Below are positions 33,658 through 44,972 of a DNA stretch of 64,000 nt, in pieces (within the stretch, counting starts at the first letter, position 1; each line of letters opens with the position of its first letter). A program made the translations under genes and the position numbers. The notes under the pieces are model-generated. The model was not told the origin of the DNA, did no database searches, and saw nothing but the letters and a program-made list of their open reading frames with translations. Location of the stretch: the NCBI GenBank assembly GCA_009363875.1, contig CM018698.1, positions 56,628,567 to 56,692,566 on the forward strand, given 5' to 3'. This stretch comes from Mikania micrantha. Its lineage: Eukaryota > Streptophyta > Magnoliopsida > Asterales > Asteraceae.

Positions 33658-35690
33658 TCATTGAAGAATACGAATTAGCATGCTGCAATTGACTATCGTG
33701 AGTGACCGTTGAATCATCCTGCTTGTTTTTCTTTGGCTTTGTGAATGAACTACGTCGGGCAGGCTCTTGTTTTTTTTTTGTTGTGTCTTTAAACTTGGTC
33801 GCCCACGAGTGTTAGTTTGCACGACGGGTTCTTTTTTCATTGATTTAAATGGGAAAACCACGCTAAAAACCTTTGACATCATACTCTTTTTCACTGGTTC
33901 TGGTTGAAGCTTTATATGTTGTATGACCCGATCCATTTGCGCATCAATATCAACACCTTCGTCCTCGTTAACTAACGACGGGTTAAAATCAAGCTTACGC
34001 CAAAACAAGTCTATCTCATCCAATGTAACTTTAGCATCTGTCTTAAAAGAATAAAAATAATAATTATGATTATACATAAATAATATGTAAATATATAATT
34101 AAATTTAATGAATTCATACTATTCAATAGACGGCAAGCACATGGCAATCCACAGCTCGTGAAGAGATGTCAACCGCAACATGAATTTGATGCTATCAACA
34201 TCTGAATTTTTGGCTTTTCACCAACCAACAGATCTAAAGCTACATGAGATACATTTCTTTTTAACAATTCAAATTGATCATCGTTGTGATGTGCCATACG
34301 AAATATTTTGCTTCTTTCAAAGCTTTCATTTATAGCTTCTGCTTGCGATTTCACAATTTGAATGACATGCCCAACAATGTTGTCTAACGTATTGTTGGTT
34401 GCATGGAGACTTTGTTTAATAGAGAATGTTGACTTTCAACTCTGTTGGTGGTTCGTTGACCAAAATTCCGGTTTTTATCTATCCACGCAGACACAAACAT
34501 TTCCTTGTACCTTTGCAACCATGTTACTTTCAAATATCCGATAACCCCTAAAAACCAAACACGTATTATTACGTTTCATACAACTCAAAAACAATTAAAA
34601 ATGAGAAATAGAACATTACTCTGATGAGATGTCCATAACCATTCATGTACTCGGATGTAATTATACTCGTAGATATCGGGAGTTGCAGAGTCTATCACAA
34701 CCGACCACATATATCCAAACTTTTGTCAGTCTGATTGCGAAAAACTAGGCCTGCAGTGTTTGGATATGTTTTCAAAAATGTGCCACCTGCATAGTAATTG
34801 GGCAGTACTAGGAAATATTCTTCTGCATGCGTTTACAAGAGCCAATTCTTTATCGGTTACAATAACGCGTGGTTCCATACACTGTTGAAGTGTATCTTTT
34901 AGGTTTTGTAACACCCAGACAAAATTCTCTTCACGTTCCTTACTTATAAACGCATGTGCAACACTAAACGTCTTGTGTGTTGACGTGACACCAACTATTT
35001 GAACAAATGGCATGTTGTATTTGTTCGTTTTATAAGTTGTGTCAATTAACAAGACATGAGAAAATGCGTGCCAAATATTATAAGATGTCTGGTGGATAAA
35101 AAAATCTGTTCCACGACATTTGTCAACGCATTGTCTTGCGTTTGGTAAATAAAATTATTTCTTTGCAATGTGCTAAAAAGGACCTGATTGGAGTTTCCCC
35201 CGTGTTTTGTCCAGCACGTAACTTCCGTCGCGCATTGTAAATAGATCTAAGGTTGGAAACATTATCGGGGTTTTGGTCCTTCACAGCGGCAAGTATATCA
35301 CGGGGCAACATGTTTTGGTTTGACAGTTGCTCAACTAGACGGGTTTCACTTTCATTTAATCTCATCGCATATGGATGACCGCCTAGTTGTTCAGCCCCTT
35401 GGTGGTTATGTTCATTATTGACCACACACAACTTCCAACCACCACAACTTCTCTCGTATTTACCAATTAGCTCAAATTCACACCCAGTCTTCTTCGAACC
35501 AGTACGTCTAGCTTTTGGTTCACCCTGATACACGCCACCGCGATCGTATTTAAGCCACACCTTTATGACTACACCGGTTGCATTAGTTTTGCTTCGTCGT
35601 CTAACTAGCACATAACCATTTTCACGCCCTCTAGCAATCGCCTAATCAACCAGTTCATCAACACCTTCAAACACCTGAAAAGAACAAATG
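33658..35690 (-). pseudogene. MURA/FAR1-type transposase, decayed
   Basis: In minus-strand order: a FAR1-like zinc-binding N-terminus (35611-35123: KTGCEFELIG, CVVNNEHNHQG, with C and H ligands), the MULE catalytic domain (35052-34726: LIDTTYKTN, VIVTDKELALVNA, LLCRWHIFENI), a region with TTNRVESQH (about 34450), and a C-terminal tail with RGRPSLKTQQKK (33800). The D, D and E expected of the DDE core are visible in LIDTT, VTDKE and RVESQ. Damage: TAG near 35641, frame changes around 35110, 34735 and 34390. Introns are possible at about 34560-34620 and 34080-34120. It would have catalysed cut-and-paste transposition at the TACGGG ends. Confidence 0.88.
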
Positions 35691-35964
35691 TATAAGATTT
35701 TATAAACTAAAAACCGTTAAATGAATAAGTTTATTACCTGATCAGTTTCATAGACGCACATATATTCATCACCGAAGTTGTTGCCTCCCATCGACAATGT
35801 TAAACCTTTACGATTTCGAAATTACAAACACGCAAATATTTACCGAATTAAACTGAAATTATTGGCTCCCATTTCATAAAATTTGCGTATTCCATCAACA
35901 TACATAGCAATCAATTGCCATTTCCGCACACAGCTATTACGTCCATTCAAATAATTTGCGTAGT

Positions 35965-36150
35965 TCAAATTATTGGCGTCCAATACGACCCGTATTGCCC
36001 TTTACAGGCTGTATGTACCGCGCGTCAGCCCTATGATTTGACGTGTCAGCTTTTGTCAGAATATTCTTTTCAATACGACCCGTAAAGCCCTTTACGGGTC
36101 GTATTGTCTGGTGTCCAGTGATCCACCCTGGCGTCTCCCTAACACACCCC
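35965..36150 (-). repeat. Right terminal inverted repeat of the Mutator-like element
   Basis: Holds ATACGACCCGTAAAGCCC and TTTACGGGTCGTATTG, the inverted partner of 31302-31485; two palindromic blocks are spaced as in the left end. Confidence 0.8.
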
Positions 36151-36183
36151 AATCCTTAAACGGCTTGATATCAATGCCACCCA

Positions 36184-36385
36184 ACCAAAGGGACTTTGTC
36201 CTAAAGATACCCCTTTACTTTCAAAGGAGAAATAGGGTCCTTGAAAGGCCAGAGGGTTTTTCGGTGCAGTTTCCTTCTAGGGTGGTGGTTGGGTCTCAAT
36301 AGAGGTCATGATAACTAGACCTTGGTGACATGACCCGAAAATCAGTGGTTCACACGTTGAGATCAAATGCCGTTCAAAAAAAATA
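36184..36385 (+). mobile_element. SINE-like retroposon, 14-bp TSD, poly(A) tail
   Basis: ATCAATGCCACCCA occurs exactly at 36170-36183 and 36386-36399. The 202-bp body ends GATCAAATGCCGTTCAAAAAAAA. The last motif, TGCCGTTC plus A-tail, is shared with the SINE at 37630-37762. A candidate B box (GGTTCACACGTTGAG) is poor. Confidence 0.8.
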
Positions 36386-36739
36386 ATCAATGCCACCCAC
36401 ATAACCATCCACTTTGCTGAACTCAACACCACCATCGCCCTAACTAGCCTAGCGACAGGCGTACCTATGTTTAGGTTTGGGGCCGGTCACTCCCTTGATT
36501 TTTTTTCCCGTTAGTATATATATGTTAAAATTCTGATCAATCCATTAAATATTTTGCAATCGCCACCCCTTGAATTTACATAATCGGACTTACGATGAAA
36601 ATTTAAGTGATACTGGTACCTGTTTTTTGCATAAATAATTACTTAAAAAGTTTTCATAGATGTTGCATAAATAATATTTTGCAATCTAACCTCCTTAAAA
36701 AAATGTAAAAATTTTGCCTCCCATAAAAACAATCCTGGC

Positions 36740-37454
36740 TCCCCCACTGCTGATGCACTCTCCAACCTTACCAACGCTATCTCCCGTGTCGTTTCTTTCA
36801 CACCAACGCCACCGGTTCGCATCACTTCCACCATCCGATCACTAGAAATTCACTTGCCTACGTTCAATGGTTACAATCCTCTTGATTGGATCTTTCAAGC
36901 TTATAGTTATTTTGGGTACTACTTCGTCCAAGCTATATTCAACATATCTCCTTGGCTCGATTTTGTTTCACCATAGACGCACCGGCTAAATATTACCTTC
37001 TCACCACCTGGACCGATTTCTCTCAAACACTTGATGTATATATGTGTGGGTCCTTAAGGGGCCAAAGTAAAATTGCACTAATTTTAACGTTATTTTACTT
37101 ATTTTGTAAAAATAACGTTAAAAATGTTGGGATTGATCAACTTCAAACGATAACTTTGAGCCGGAGACTTTTTCGGAGCAACCTCTCTATCCCAACTAGG
37201 ATAGTAAGGTTTGTGCCCATCCTCCCCCCTCCCCTCCAAACTCTACTGAAGTGGAAATATACTGGGTAAGTTAGTTAGTTAGTTAGTTTACTTGAACTCA
37301 ATTTTGATCCTTCCACGTATATATAAGGACCACCAAGCATCCTTGTTCAAACTTAAACAAACCACCATCGTTACCGCCTATGATGCAACAATTGAACGCT
37401 TTAGCAATTGTGTTATCATTTTACCACCGGAAGCTTTACTAAATTTGCTTAATT
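36740..37454 (+). pseudogene. Ty3/gypsy gag fragment split by a SINE
   Basis: In the plus direction LPTFNGYNPLDWIFQAYSYF and, after one frameshift near 36935, FTIDAPAKYY and TWTDFSQTL match the N-terminal part of a Ty3 retrotransposon gag. After the SINE at 37036-37290 the frame resumes with ELNFDPSTY, DHQASLFKLKQT, ERFSNCV and LPPEALLN, the usual gag order. A further SINE interrupts at about 37455. No protease or polymerase follows, so it is a fragment of an otherwise deleted element. The lineage differs from the two chromovirus-like elements at the right. Confidence 0.75.
37036..37290 (+). mobile_element. SINE copy C inside the gag fragment
   Basis: It matches copy A: TGTGTGGGTCCTTAAGG at the start, TTTAACGTTATTTTACTTA, AACTTTGAGCCGGAGAC, CAACCTCTCTATCCC, and a (GTTA)n tail after ATACTGGGTAAG. 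A short duplication ACTTGA flanks it (37026-37031 region and 37291-37296 region). Its removal restores the gag frame. Confidence 0.8.
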
Positions 37455-37618
37455 TACACTTGCAAAGAAGTGGTATAGTGGTTAAAATGGAGCAGAGACA
37501 ACCTATAGGTCTCAAGTTCAATCTCTCTTAGGGTGATTTTCCTTGAAGGTCACTGACACAGTTGCTTACGCCAGTGTTTTACCTGTTCCTCCCAGTTAGT
37601 CGGGTATTGGGGGGACAT
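37455..37618 (+). mobile_element. tRNA-derived SINE with A and B boxes
   Basis: A box TGGTATAGTGGTTAA near 37470 and B box GTTCAATCTC near 37518, spaced as in pol III promoters. It interrupts the gag fragment. The 3' end is unclear because the smaller SINE is inserted at 37630. A 5' fragment of the same family is at 30415. Confidence 0.65.
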
Positions 37619-37629
37619 ATGGTTTACCA

Positions 37630-37762
37630 GCCAATGTGGGACTAGCCCACTTGGTAGAGGCTTTGCCTCTTAGAATGGGAGCTCATGGGTTCTAACCCAT
37701 GCAATGGTGTAATTATTGTGGAGTAGTTTAGAAGGGGATAACCTCTGCCGTTCAAAAAAAAA
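37630..37762 (+). mobile_element. Short tRNA-derived SINE, 11-bp TSD
   Basis: ATGGTTTACCA is exact at 37619-37629 and 37763-37773. The 133-bp body has an A box TAGCCCACTTGGTAGAGGC, a B box GGGTTCTAACCC and ends TGCCGTTC plus ten A. It sits within or directly after the previous SINE. Confidence 0.88.
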
Positions 37763-37773
37763 ATGGTTTACCA

Positions 37774-38428
37774 CATAAGTAGTTTCGGTTATAAAAAATA
37801 GTTGCTTCATTTCCAACCTCCACCTACTTTGAAGTGCAATCTAGTCTTCCCTCTCGGTTAATTTCATGGCATTGCTATTACGGATCTTGAGGAAGAAGTC
37901 TAATCTACAGGGGTCCTGTGGGTATTGTTATAACCTGAAACCCGCAACGTAACCCAGACCAAACCCGCAACGTAACCCAGACCCTCCAAATGATCCATCG
38001 AATTCTACCCAGTATAAGGAACTAAAAAGACCTGTTGATCCAGTCAAGAAGTTTGCTTGAATTGAAGTTGGGTTTAGTGGGTGAAAATCACTACCCCATG
38101 TTGCATTGCATGTTCCTTTCAACAACCCATATTTTTCCTAATAATATGCATTTAAAATAGGTTAATTTTTACTATTAATTCATTGTATTTCATACAAAAA
38201 AAAATTAAAGAGAAAATTGTTACAAGTGTGTCTTCTAAGTTCTTGTTGTTCTTGATTAGCCCACTTCAAGGATTACCCATCCCTAACATATCTTGATTTA
38301 ATTCTTATTAATATAAGAGAGAGATAAATAAAAAAATTAAATTAAATAAAACCCATTTAGTACAGTGTCTTATAATGAAATGACAAAATCAACTCATATC
38401 TCATCATAATAATAAATAAAAAAATTAA
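37774..38428. other. Possible gag remnant then spacer
   Basis: 37810-37890 might continue the gag fragment but is too decayed to align. 37930-37990 has a short direct repeat of CCCGCAACGTAACCCAGACC. The remainder is AT-rich. Confidence 0.3.
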
Positions 38429-39132
38429 GGGCATGTTTGGTATGATGTAATGAAATAAATAAATGAATGAGAGAATGAAATAGACGATAGAATGAAATGA
38501 ATCATTATCATTTTATTGTCATGCTTGATATCGTATTAGAATAAAATAAATCATTACTTCATATAGGTATGGAAAAATTGAATGAACATAATATAATTTA
38601 CGGGCAGCTCATTTCATGATTAATGACAAGTGGGTCATGGTTCGGGTTGTGGCTTGAGACATGGTTCGAACACAGGTCAGTTCATGGTTTGAACTAGGGT
38701 TGGATCACGGTTCAAGTAATGATTCAGGGCATAGTTCAAAACACGTGTTATGGTTCGGGTCAAGAGTCAGGTCATGGGTCAGAGCATGGTTCATGTCATG
38801 GGTTGGGTCGTGGTGTGGTCATGGCCGATGAGTCACGGGTCGCCATGACGAGTCACGGGTCAGGTGATGATTTAGGGTCATGGGTCGAGTCGTGGTTTAG
38901 GTCATGGGTCAGGTCATAGGTTAGGTCGGGAAATGGATGGGATCATTTTATTCCCAAGAAGGAATGAAGAAAAAAGAACCCTTCCCCTGATGAACGAAAA
39001 TCATTAAAAGAAAGAAATCATATATCTTAAGTAATAGTTCATTTCATTATTATATAGTTATCATACATGTTTTTTTCATTCTAATGCAATGTGTAATTTT
39101 ATTCCCTCTACCATTCACACATACCAAACACT
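38429..39132. mobile_element. hAT-like element of GGTCATGG words
   Basis: Left GGGCATGTTTGGTATG pairs with the right end AGTGTTTGGTATG on the other strand. The centre (38630-38935) is a string of GGTTCGGG, GGGTCATGG and TCAGGTCATGG words without fixed period. No target duplication was resolved. Confidence 0.6.
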
Positions 39133-39252
39133 ACTAAAAGAATGTATGTTACTTTGTGATACTTTCTTATTTTGTTATAATAAGCAAACCAAATCATAAA
39201 TCCCCTTCCTTTTAGTGAAAACAAAACTAAGACACAGGAACTTGCTCATATG

Positions 39253-39613
39253 TAGGGATGTTCATCGGGTCGGATAACAAGTTATTTGGGTTTTTCGAAA
39301 CGGGTTTTTTGGGTTTGAAAATGTTTTTGGTCTATCTGAAACCCGATCCAAAATTCAAAATGTATTATCCGACCCAAAAAACCCGAATTCGTGCATCCAA
39401 ATAGCCCGAACAACCTGAATAACCCTGTTTTTTCGGGTTATTCGGATATCCGACCCGAAAAATAGTTCTTGCATATCCGAAACCCGACCCGAATCTAAAA
39501 TCATATTATCCGACCCGAAAAACACGAAATAGATTTCAGATAAGGTTTTTCGGGTTTCGGATACGATTCGGATTTCGAATTTTTTCGAGTTTCGGATATT
39601 TTGAACACCCCTA
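39253..39613. mobile_element. hAT-like miniature element, exact 8-bp TSD
   Basis: CTCATATG is exact at 39245-39252 and 39614-39621. Ends TAGGGATGTTCATCGGG and, on the other strand, TAGGGGTGTTCAAAATAT. The body repeats CCCGAA, CGGGTT and TCCGACCCGAA words; same family as 18432-18745. Confidence 0.9.
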
Positions 39614-39621
39614 CTCATATG

Positions 39622-40967
39622 AATCTCTCGAAGTTTAAAATAGAAATGGGTGTAAATATTTTTTAACAATTGTTAGATGACCTTTCAAAGTTCAAAATAG
39701 AATGTGAATCAATTTAGATTGTTAAAGTCTTAAAAGATTTGAAAGTTTTAAAACTGTTAATAAAAAATGATTTATGATAGTAAAACTTCTATTAATATAG
39801 CTACAAACATGTGTTTCATGAGCAAAGAAAACATTTGTGACATAAACATGTTCTAGCTAAGGAAGAACACATCATCAAAATTTATTAAGACGAAAAACAT
39901 AATTCTGAAGAGTAGCCTATAGATGTCTTTACCAAAGGTTTCAGTATAAATCGACCTAGATAGAGCTTCTTCATGTGTTGTAGCAAAGAAGCCAACCCAC
40001 TTAACATAGTTTCACACCCTTGATATGTGTTAGAGATGAACCAATTTAAAAAAATTAAAAAAAAATAATAATCGAGAGGCAGAGGCAATCACAATAGTAA
40101 TACTAAAGCAAGTAACAAGCCAGAGTACACGATACGCTGAATACTAAAATGCAAATAAAAAATGACATAACAATTATTCTTTAGCTGCAAAATACTAAAA
40201 CATATCTTGTCTTAAAATTGAGCATCACTTAACTATACAACCTAAAAGCATACTTTATTGTAAATGAAGTGTCACATGTGGATTCTATTGTAAATGTGTA
40301 TAAAAGTATACCTTACAATAAAAGCGAACGTTAATAAACATGAATATAATTGTAGATATAATGATATAATATATTCAACTTAAAATAAAACTAAAAAAAC
40401 GTAAAACTAACACACACAAAAGAGAAAAAAAATTAGAAAAACGATAAAAACAATCTAGCATGTAAAGAAATCGAGAAAAAATGTGGTTGAACACGGGATC
40501 GAACCCATGTCAAATAGTTGAAACAAAGCTTTAAAGGAAATGCTTTAATTGTTTAATAACTTTTGCTTTTGGTTACAAAATAGAAGAAATTGTATTTGAA
40601 CTAAAAATCGTATGGAACCAAAAGTAAAGATATGATGGGCTATATCAACCTAATGCAATATTCATAAAATTCACATTGTATAAATAGTAATATAATTAAC
40701 TATATATGTTAGATGTATATAGTGAGAGAGTATATTTCTCAATTCATTACCACTAATACATAATTTATTTTTATTTCTATTTTTACTGGAATTTTTTTTG
40801 TGTGCATATGTTGAGAATTGGGATGTATTTAATTTGTACAAGGCTGGGGTGCTGGTCTTACTCTGGGTTAAGCTAACAGGTGTACGTGTGTGGGACAAAC
40901 TTAGCTTTCAATCTATTATTGAAGCTTGATCTTATTTAAAGACCTAAAATCACAAGAAAATCTAAGG
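39622..40967. other. Spacer, possible retroelement remnants, no gene
   Basis: 39880-40030 resembles copia-type polymerase C-terminal sequence followed by a purine run on reading the plus strand (GAAGAGTAGCCTATAGATG, TTTACCAAAGG), but the frames are too broken to call. 40485-40510 has a tRNA-like GGGATCGAACCC. The rest is AT-rich. Confidence 0.35.
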
Positions 40968-41840
40968 TAACGTTTGGTATGCATGAATGAATGGTAAAAT
41001 GAAATTAGTCATTACATTGGAATGAAAAGAAACATGTTTGGTTACAACATAGGAATGGATTGTACCATTCCATAAGGAATTTGATTGCTTCACTTTTGAT
41101 GATTTTATTCTTTAGAGTAGAGGTGTTTTTTTTTCCATTTCTTCTCTTGAATGAATGATTCGAACAATCACCCGACCTATGTCCAAAACCATTACCCTAC
41201 CCATGAACCGAACAATGATCAGACCCATGACCTGAACCATGACCTTAAACATGACCTGAACCATGACCTAAACAATGACATGAACTATGACCCGACCCAT
41301 GACGCGAACAATGATTCGAGCCATGACCCGACCCATGACCCGACCCATGACCTGAACCATGGCGTTAACAATGACCCAAACCATGACCCGATCCATGACT
41401 CTTTTAATTACCTGGCCCTTGACTCAAACAATGACCCGATCCATTAACCAAACCATAGCTCGACCCAAGACCCAAACCATGACCCGATCCACAAACCAAA
41501 CCATGTCCCTATCCATGAAATGCCCATGATCGAATCATGAGATAAACAATAACATACCAGTGAACAGACCGATGGTTTGAACCATGACTCGACCCATGAT
41601 ACATGACCGACCCATGACCCGAATAATGATTCGAACAATGATTAAAACAACGGCTCGATCCATAATTTGTATTCTATTCCTTCATTTTCTCATGTTTACC
41701 AAACAACAAGTAATGAATCATTTCATTACCAAAGCCCCAGAGGTAACCAAACAGGACAATGAAATGATAATGATCTATTTCTTTCCCACGTCCCTTTCAT
41801 TTCATCGTCCATTCCATTCCCCCGTCCACACTTAATACAT
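40968..41840. mobile_element. hAT-like element of ATGACCC words
   Basis: Opens GTAACGTTTGGTATGCATG; a related GGTAACCAAAC lies at 41733. The centre (41155-41660) is a run of CCATGACCC, GACCTGAACC and CGACCCATGACC words, the complement of the words at 38630-38935. Frames of 98 and 83 codons here reflect the repeat only. The exact right end is not fixed. Confidence 0.55.
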
Positions 41841-42119
41841 AATTCATCTTTTGTATCTTAATACTGTAGATTAGTAGAGATCAATCTTCAATGAATTTGA
41901 TGTGATTTAATTTTGACTTTGATATAACCGATCTTTACTTGATTCAGTTATAACTTTACTCGACTTGACTTTGGTTTGACTTTGACATTGATTTTGACTC
42001 TATGTAACATGTTAGAACATGTTACAAAGAAGTTAAAGTAGGGGAAGTTACCATTATACCCTTTAAATTTGTGGCTATAAGTGGTTTTTAGTTCTCAATT
42101 TATCATCCCTCTATACAGG

Positions 42120-42121
<2 letters not shown>

Positions 42122-42180
<59 letters not shown>
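42122..42180. repeat. (TA)n microsatellite
   Basis: About 27 TA units against the left side of a fold-back element. Confidence 0.95.
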
Positions 42181-42183
<3 letters not shown>

Positions 42184-42518
42184 GTTATGTTCGAAATAAC
42201 TTGTCAACATGAAGCCAAATCTTGGATTTTTTTTGAACATCATTATAAGAAATCTACAATACTTTCTTCTTTTATGAGTTTGCGAATATACATCACCGTT
42301 TGAGACGTGACATCGTTGTAAGTTTTTTACTTACAGCACTATAACGGTTTTAGGCCTAACATTTACAAAGATATTACGTGTGAAACGGTGATGAATTTTC
42401 GCAAATTCATAAAAGAAGAAAGTGTTATACATGTCTTACAATGATGTTAAAAAAACCAAGATTTGGCTTCATCGTTATCTGAGTTAATGCTTTAAGAGTG
42501 GGTTATTATTTGTTCAGA

Positions 42519-42522
<4 letters not shown>
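42181..42522. mobile_element. Fold-back MITE between (TA)n tracts, family FB2
   Basis: Left arm GAAGCCAAATCTTGG, TTCTTCTTTTATGAGTTTGC and CATCACCGTTT; right arm has the complements in reverse order (AAACGGTGATGAA, GCAAATTCATAAAAGAAGAA, CAAGATTTGGCTTC). TA repeats lie on both sides. Confidence 0.8.

Positions 42523-42568
<46 letters not shown>
42523..42568. repeat. (TA)n microsatellite
   Basis: About 22 TA units shared as the border of two adjacent fold-back elements. Confidence 0.95.
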
Positions 42569-42573
<5 letters not shown>

Positions 42574-42838
42574 TGGTTCCTTTATTAACACATGTTTATT
42601 GCGTTAACCGACTAACTATATCTTATTACTTTGGGCACACATTGAAGTATATCCAAAGGTGTAGGTTTTTGTTCTTTTTTTATTAATGTAGGTGGCCTCT
42701 ACATTAATTACATTAATTAAAAAATAAGAAAAAACATACACCTTTAAATTTAGTTTAATGTGAGCCCAAAAATAATAACATGTAGTTATTCAGTTAACTT
42801 AGTAAGAAATGGTTAACAATTGATCATTCTCCTTGTAT
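42569..42838. mobile_element. Fold-back MITE, family FB3
   Basis: Left GGTTCCTTTATTAAC and TTGCGTTAACCGACTAAC resemble the FB1 end; the right side carries GTTAACTTAGTAAGAAATGG and GGTTAACAATTGATCATTC as its partner. The inner arms are CACCTTT- and ACATTAATTA-rich. It begins at a TA tract. Confidence 0.65.
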
Positions 42839-42850
42839 ATGTATATGCAT

Positions 42851-43560
42851 GGGCGGTTCTTTATTGGGGCCCGTGGGGGCCTGGCCCCCTATTTTTCCGG
42901 TTAGAATGGACGGGGTGTAAATGAAACAAGACAGCTCGTGAAATACTCGAGGTCGGATCGGTAAAAAGCTCGAACAAACCGAACCTTAACGAGCCCGAGC
43001 CCGAGCCCGAGCCCGAGCTTGAGCCCAAAAGTGTGGCTCGTTTAGTTATCGAGCCCAAGTTCGAGCGTTAAATATCGAGCTCAAGCCGGCTCGCGAGCCT
43101 TAACGAGCTTTTAGAATATATAATTTTTATTTAAGATACTAGTGTTTATTTATAAAATTATGATAAATATATTTAAATCAAATATTTTATGTAAAATTAG
43201 AAAATATAATTAAATTAGTAATTAAATAAATAAAATATAAACGAGCCGAGCTCGAGCCTGAAAATTTTCTGACGAGCCGAGTTCGAGCCTAATGCATGAA
43301 AATCTTAACGAGCCGAGCTCGAGCTTGAGCCCGAATTTATCTAAACGAGCCGAGCTCAAGCCAAAACGAGCCGAGCTCGAGCCATAACGAGCTCGGGATC
43401 GGCTCGACTCGTTTACACCCCTAAGAATGGTCGATTCAGAAGTATTTAGTCGGGAAATCATTCGCTCCCTTCGTTTTCTTCCTAAAAATCCTTTGGCCCC
43501 TCCGTTTTCCTCCTAAAAATTCTTCGTTTTTCAAGTTTCGTCCCTATGTATATGTATATG
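42851..43560. mobile_element. MITE-like element interrupted by a hAT-like element
   Basis: Left GGGGCCTGGCCCCCTATTTTT and right TTGGCCCCTCCGTTTTC, CAAGTTTCGTCCC resemble 16270-16447. The block is split by the element at 42910-43423. Confidence 0.45.
42910..43423. mobile_element. hAT-like miniature element of GAGCCGAGCTC words
   Basis: Ends ACGGGGTGTAAA and, on the other strand, TAGGGGTGTAAACGAG. AGAATGG is present at 42903-42909 and 43424-43430. Both subterminal parts are strings of GAGCCCGAGCC and GAGCCGAGCTCGAGC words around an AT-rich core. Same family as 2038-2485. Confidence 0.8.
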
Positions 43561-43566
43561 TATGGA

Positions 43567-44972
43567 CAGGGGCAGATCTACGTAGTGTTCTATGGGTTCA
43601 CCAGAACCTACCGCGAATCGAAACGTTAATAGGAAAACATTTTTTTAAAGGGTTAAAAAATAGGGTGAACCCATTAGTATTTTGAAGGCGAATATCAAGC
43701 ATATAATGTACAAATAGTCTAGTTGTAAGGGAATCCTGATTTCATCCCGTAGGTCACATGCTTGAATCCCGCTTCTGTTTTTTTTTTCTTTTTTCCAGTT
43801 TTTGTTTTAAATTTTGTGGGGTTATTTTTTTTAAAAAGCACGTTGCTTTCCCATACCTCCTGCCCCCTCCTTCGGATTCTGCCTTCTGGATTCACGATTG
43901 ACGATCCCAAATAAATTCCCAACAAAAAAAACCCTACATGCTACAGCATCTTCCGATCGATCTGCCCTCCGCCCGTCTGCCGGCTCCGCCCCCGGCCCCT
44001 TTGGCCTCCCTGCCCTCCGGCGACCACCGAGCTCCACTGTTGCGCCGGTTCTCCCTGCCCTCCAGCGACCACCAAAAAAAAAGGTATCTAATATTCTAAT
44101 TCTTTGAAATTAGTATTAAACATTTGAACTATTGATTTGTTTAGGTATTTTGTGAAATTAGTGTTGCTTTGTTTGGTCATTTTGTGAAATTAGTGTTGAT
44201 TTTATAGCTATTTTGGGAAATTAGTGTTGATTTTATTAGGTATTTTGTGAAATTAGTATTAATTTGTTTAGGTATTTTGTGAAACTTGATTAGGTATTAT
44301 GAGTCTTGATAGATTTTTCAAAAGTGTTGGAACAAATGTTGAATCATCATCTTCAACCAACAAAGGATTAAAAATTGATTTGAATGATTTTCCGTGGGAT
44401 CCTTCCGAAAGAAAGCCAATTTCATCTTATCACCCTAGTTAAAAGGATGAAATTAGAAAAGCTTATTTGCTTAAAGGTCCATGTCAACCAACAATGAGTG
44501 TTTATCCACAAACATTATACATAAACAAATTTAGAAAATTTAATCCGGAATGGTACACACAACAACATGGGAATTGGCTTGAATATAGTATTAAAGGAGA
44601 TATAGTGTATTGCTTGTATTGTTACTTGTTTAAGGAAAGTGGACAAAATGATGCATTTGGGTGTGAGGGGGTTCGATGTTGGAACAAAGTCAAAAGATTT
44701 GATGTCTATGTTGGTGATTGCGGTAGTTTTCACAACAAAGCACTTAAAAAAGGGACAGATTTGCTTAAAGAAGCTCAATCGAATGAATCGATACATGTGG
44801 CTTTTGACAAACAAACTGAAAAACAAAAAAAGGAATATATCGAAGAAGAAAGACTAACATCACCAATCGTCAACATTATGTGGTTAATAATTTCAACACG
44901 GTTCTTGATATGCAAATTCAAGAGTTTGGCAACCGTTTTAGTGAGGTAACCACTGATTTGCTTACTTGTAGA
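43567..44972 (+). mobile_element. Internally deleted hAT element, left part
   Basis: From the terminus-like GGGGCAGATCTACGTAG through a leader region and the TTF/ZMYM-type pseudogene. The leader has several AGTGTTGATTTTAT.GGTATTTTGTGAAATT repeats (44150-44290). The right terminus is not in view, having been displaced by the later insertion at 44973. Confidence 0.5.
44299..44965 (+). pseudogene. TTF/ZMYM-type hAT transposase, deleted
   Basis: ATG at 44299 gives MSLDRFFKSVG; the frame is open to a TAA at 44440-44442 (after ISSYHPS), then continues in the same frame (KGPCQPTMSVYP, WLEYSIKGDIVYCLYCYLF, CWNKVKRFDVYVGDCGSFHN) to about 44850. This is the TTF-type zinc finger region of plant hAT proteins with DUF4371, with C.YC visible. 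The next in-order homology, in another frame (NNFNTVLDMQIQEFGNRF, 44890-44960), belongs near the C-terminus, so the catalytic middle is deleted. It ends where another hAT begins at 44973. The element probably starts near 43567 (GGGGCAGATCTACG). Confidence 0.75.

Larger units (their letters stand above)
31302..36150 (-). mobile_element. Mutator-like element, 4.85 kb, exact 9-bp TSD
   Basis: AATCCTTAA flanks the element exactly (31293-31301 and 36151-36159). The ends are homologous inverted repeats: left GGGGCGCGTTA, right GGGGTGTGTTA on the minus strand, each continuing to a palindromic block of CCGTAAAGGCCTTTACGGG type and a second TACGGG/TACGAG block about 100 bases in. Inside, on the minus strand, are a decayed MURA/FAR1-type transposase (about 33660-35680) and an Athila-ORF1-like gene (about 32427-33581). 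The exact duplication suggests a later insertion than the decay of its genes implies, or mobilisation in trans. Confidence 0.9.

Noticed and set aside
39880..40030. copia polymerase remnant
   Set aside because: A few words resemble the RNase H end of copia but frames are broken and no second motif supports it.
41151..41835. Asn/His/Asp-rich proteins of 98 and 83 residues
   Set aside because: They are products of the ATGACCC word array of a hAT-like element.
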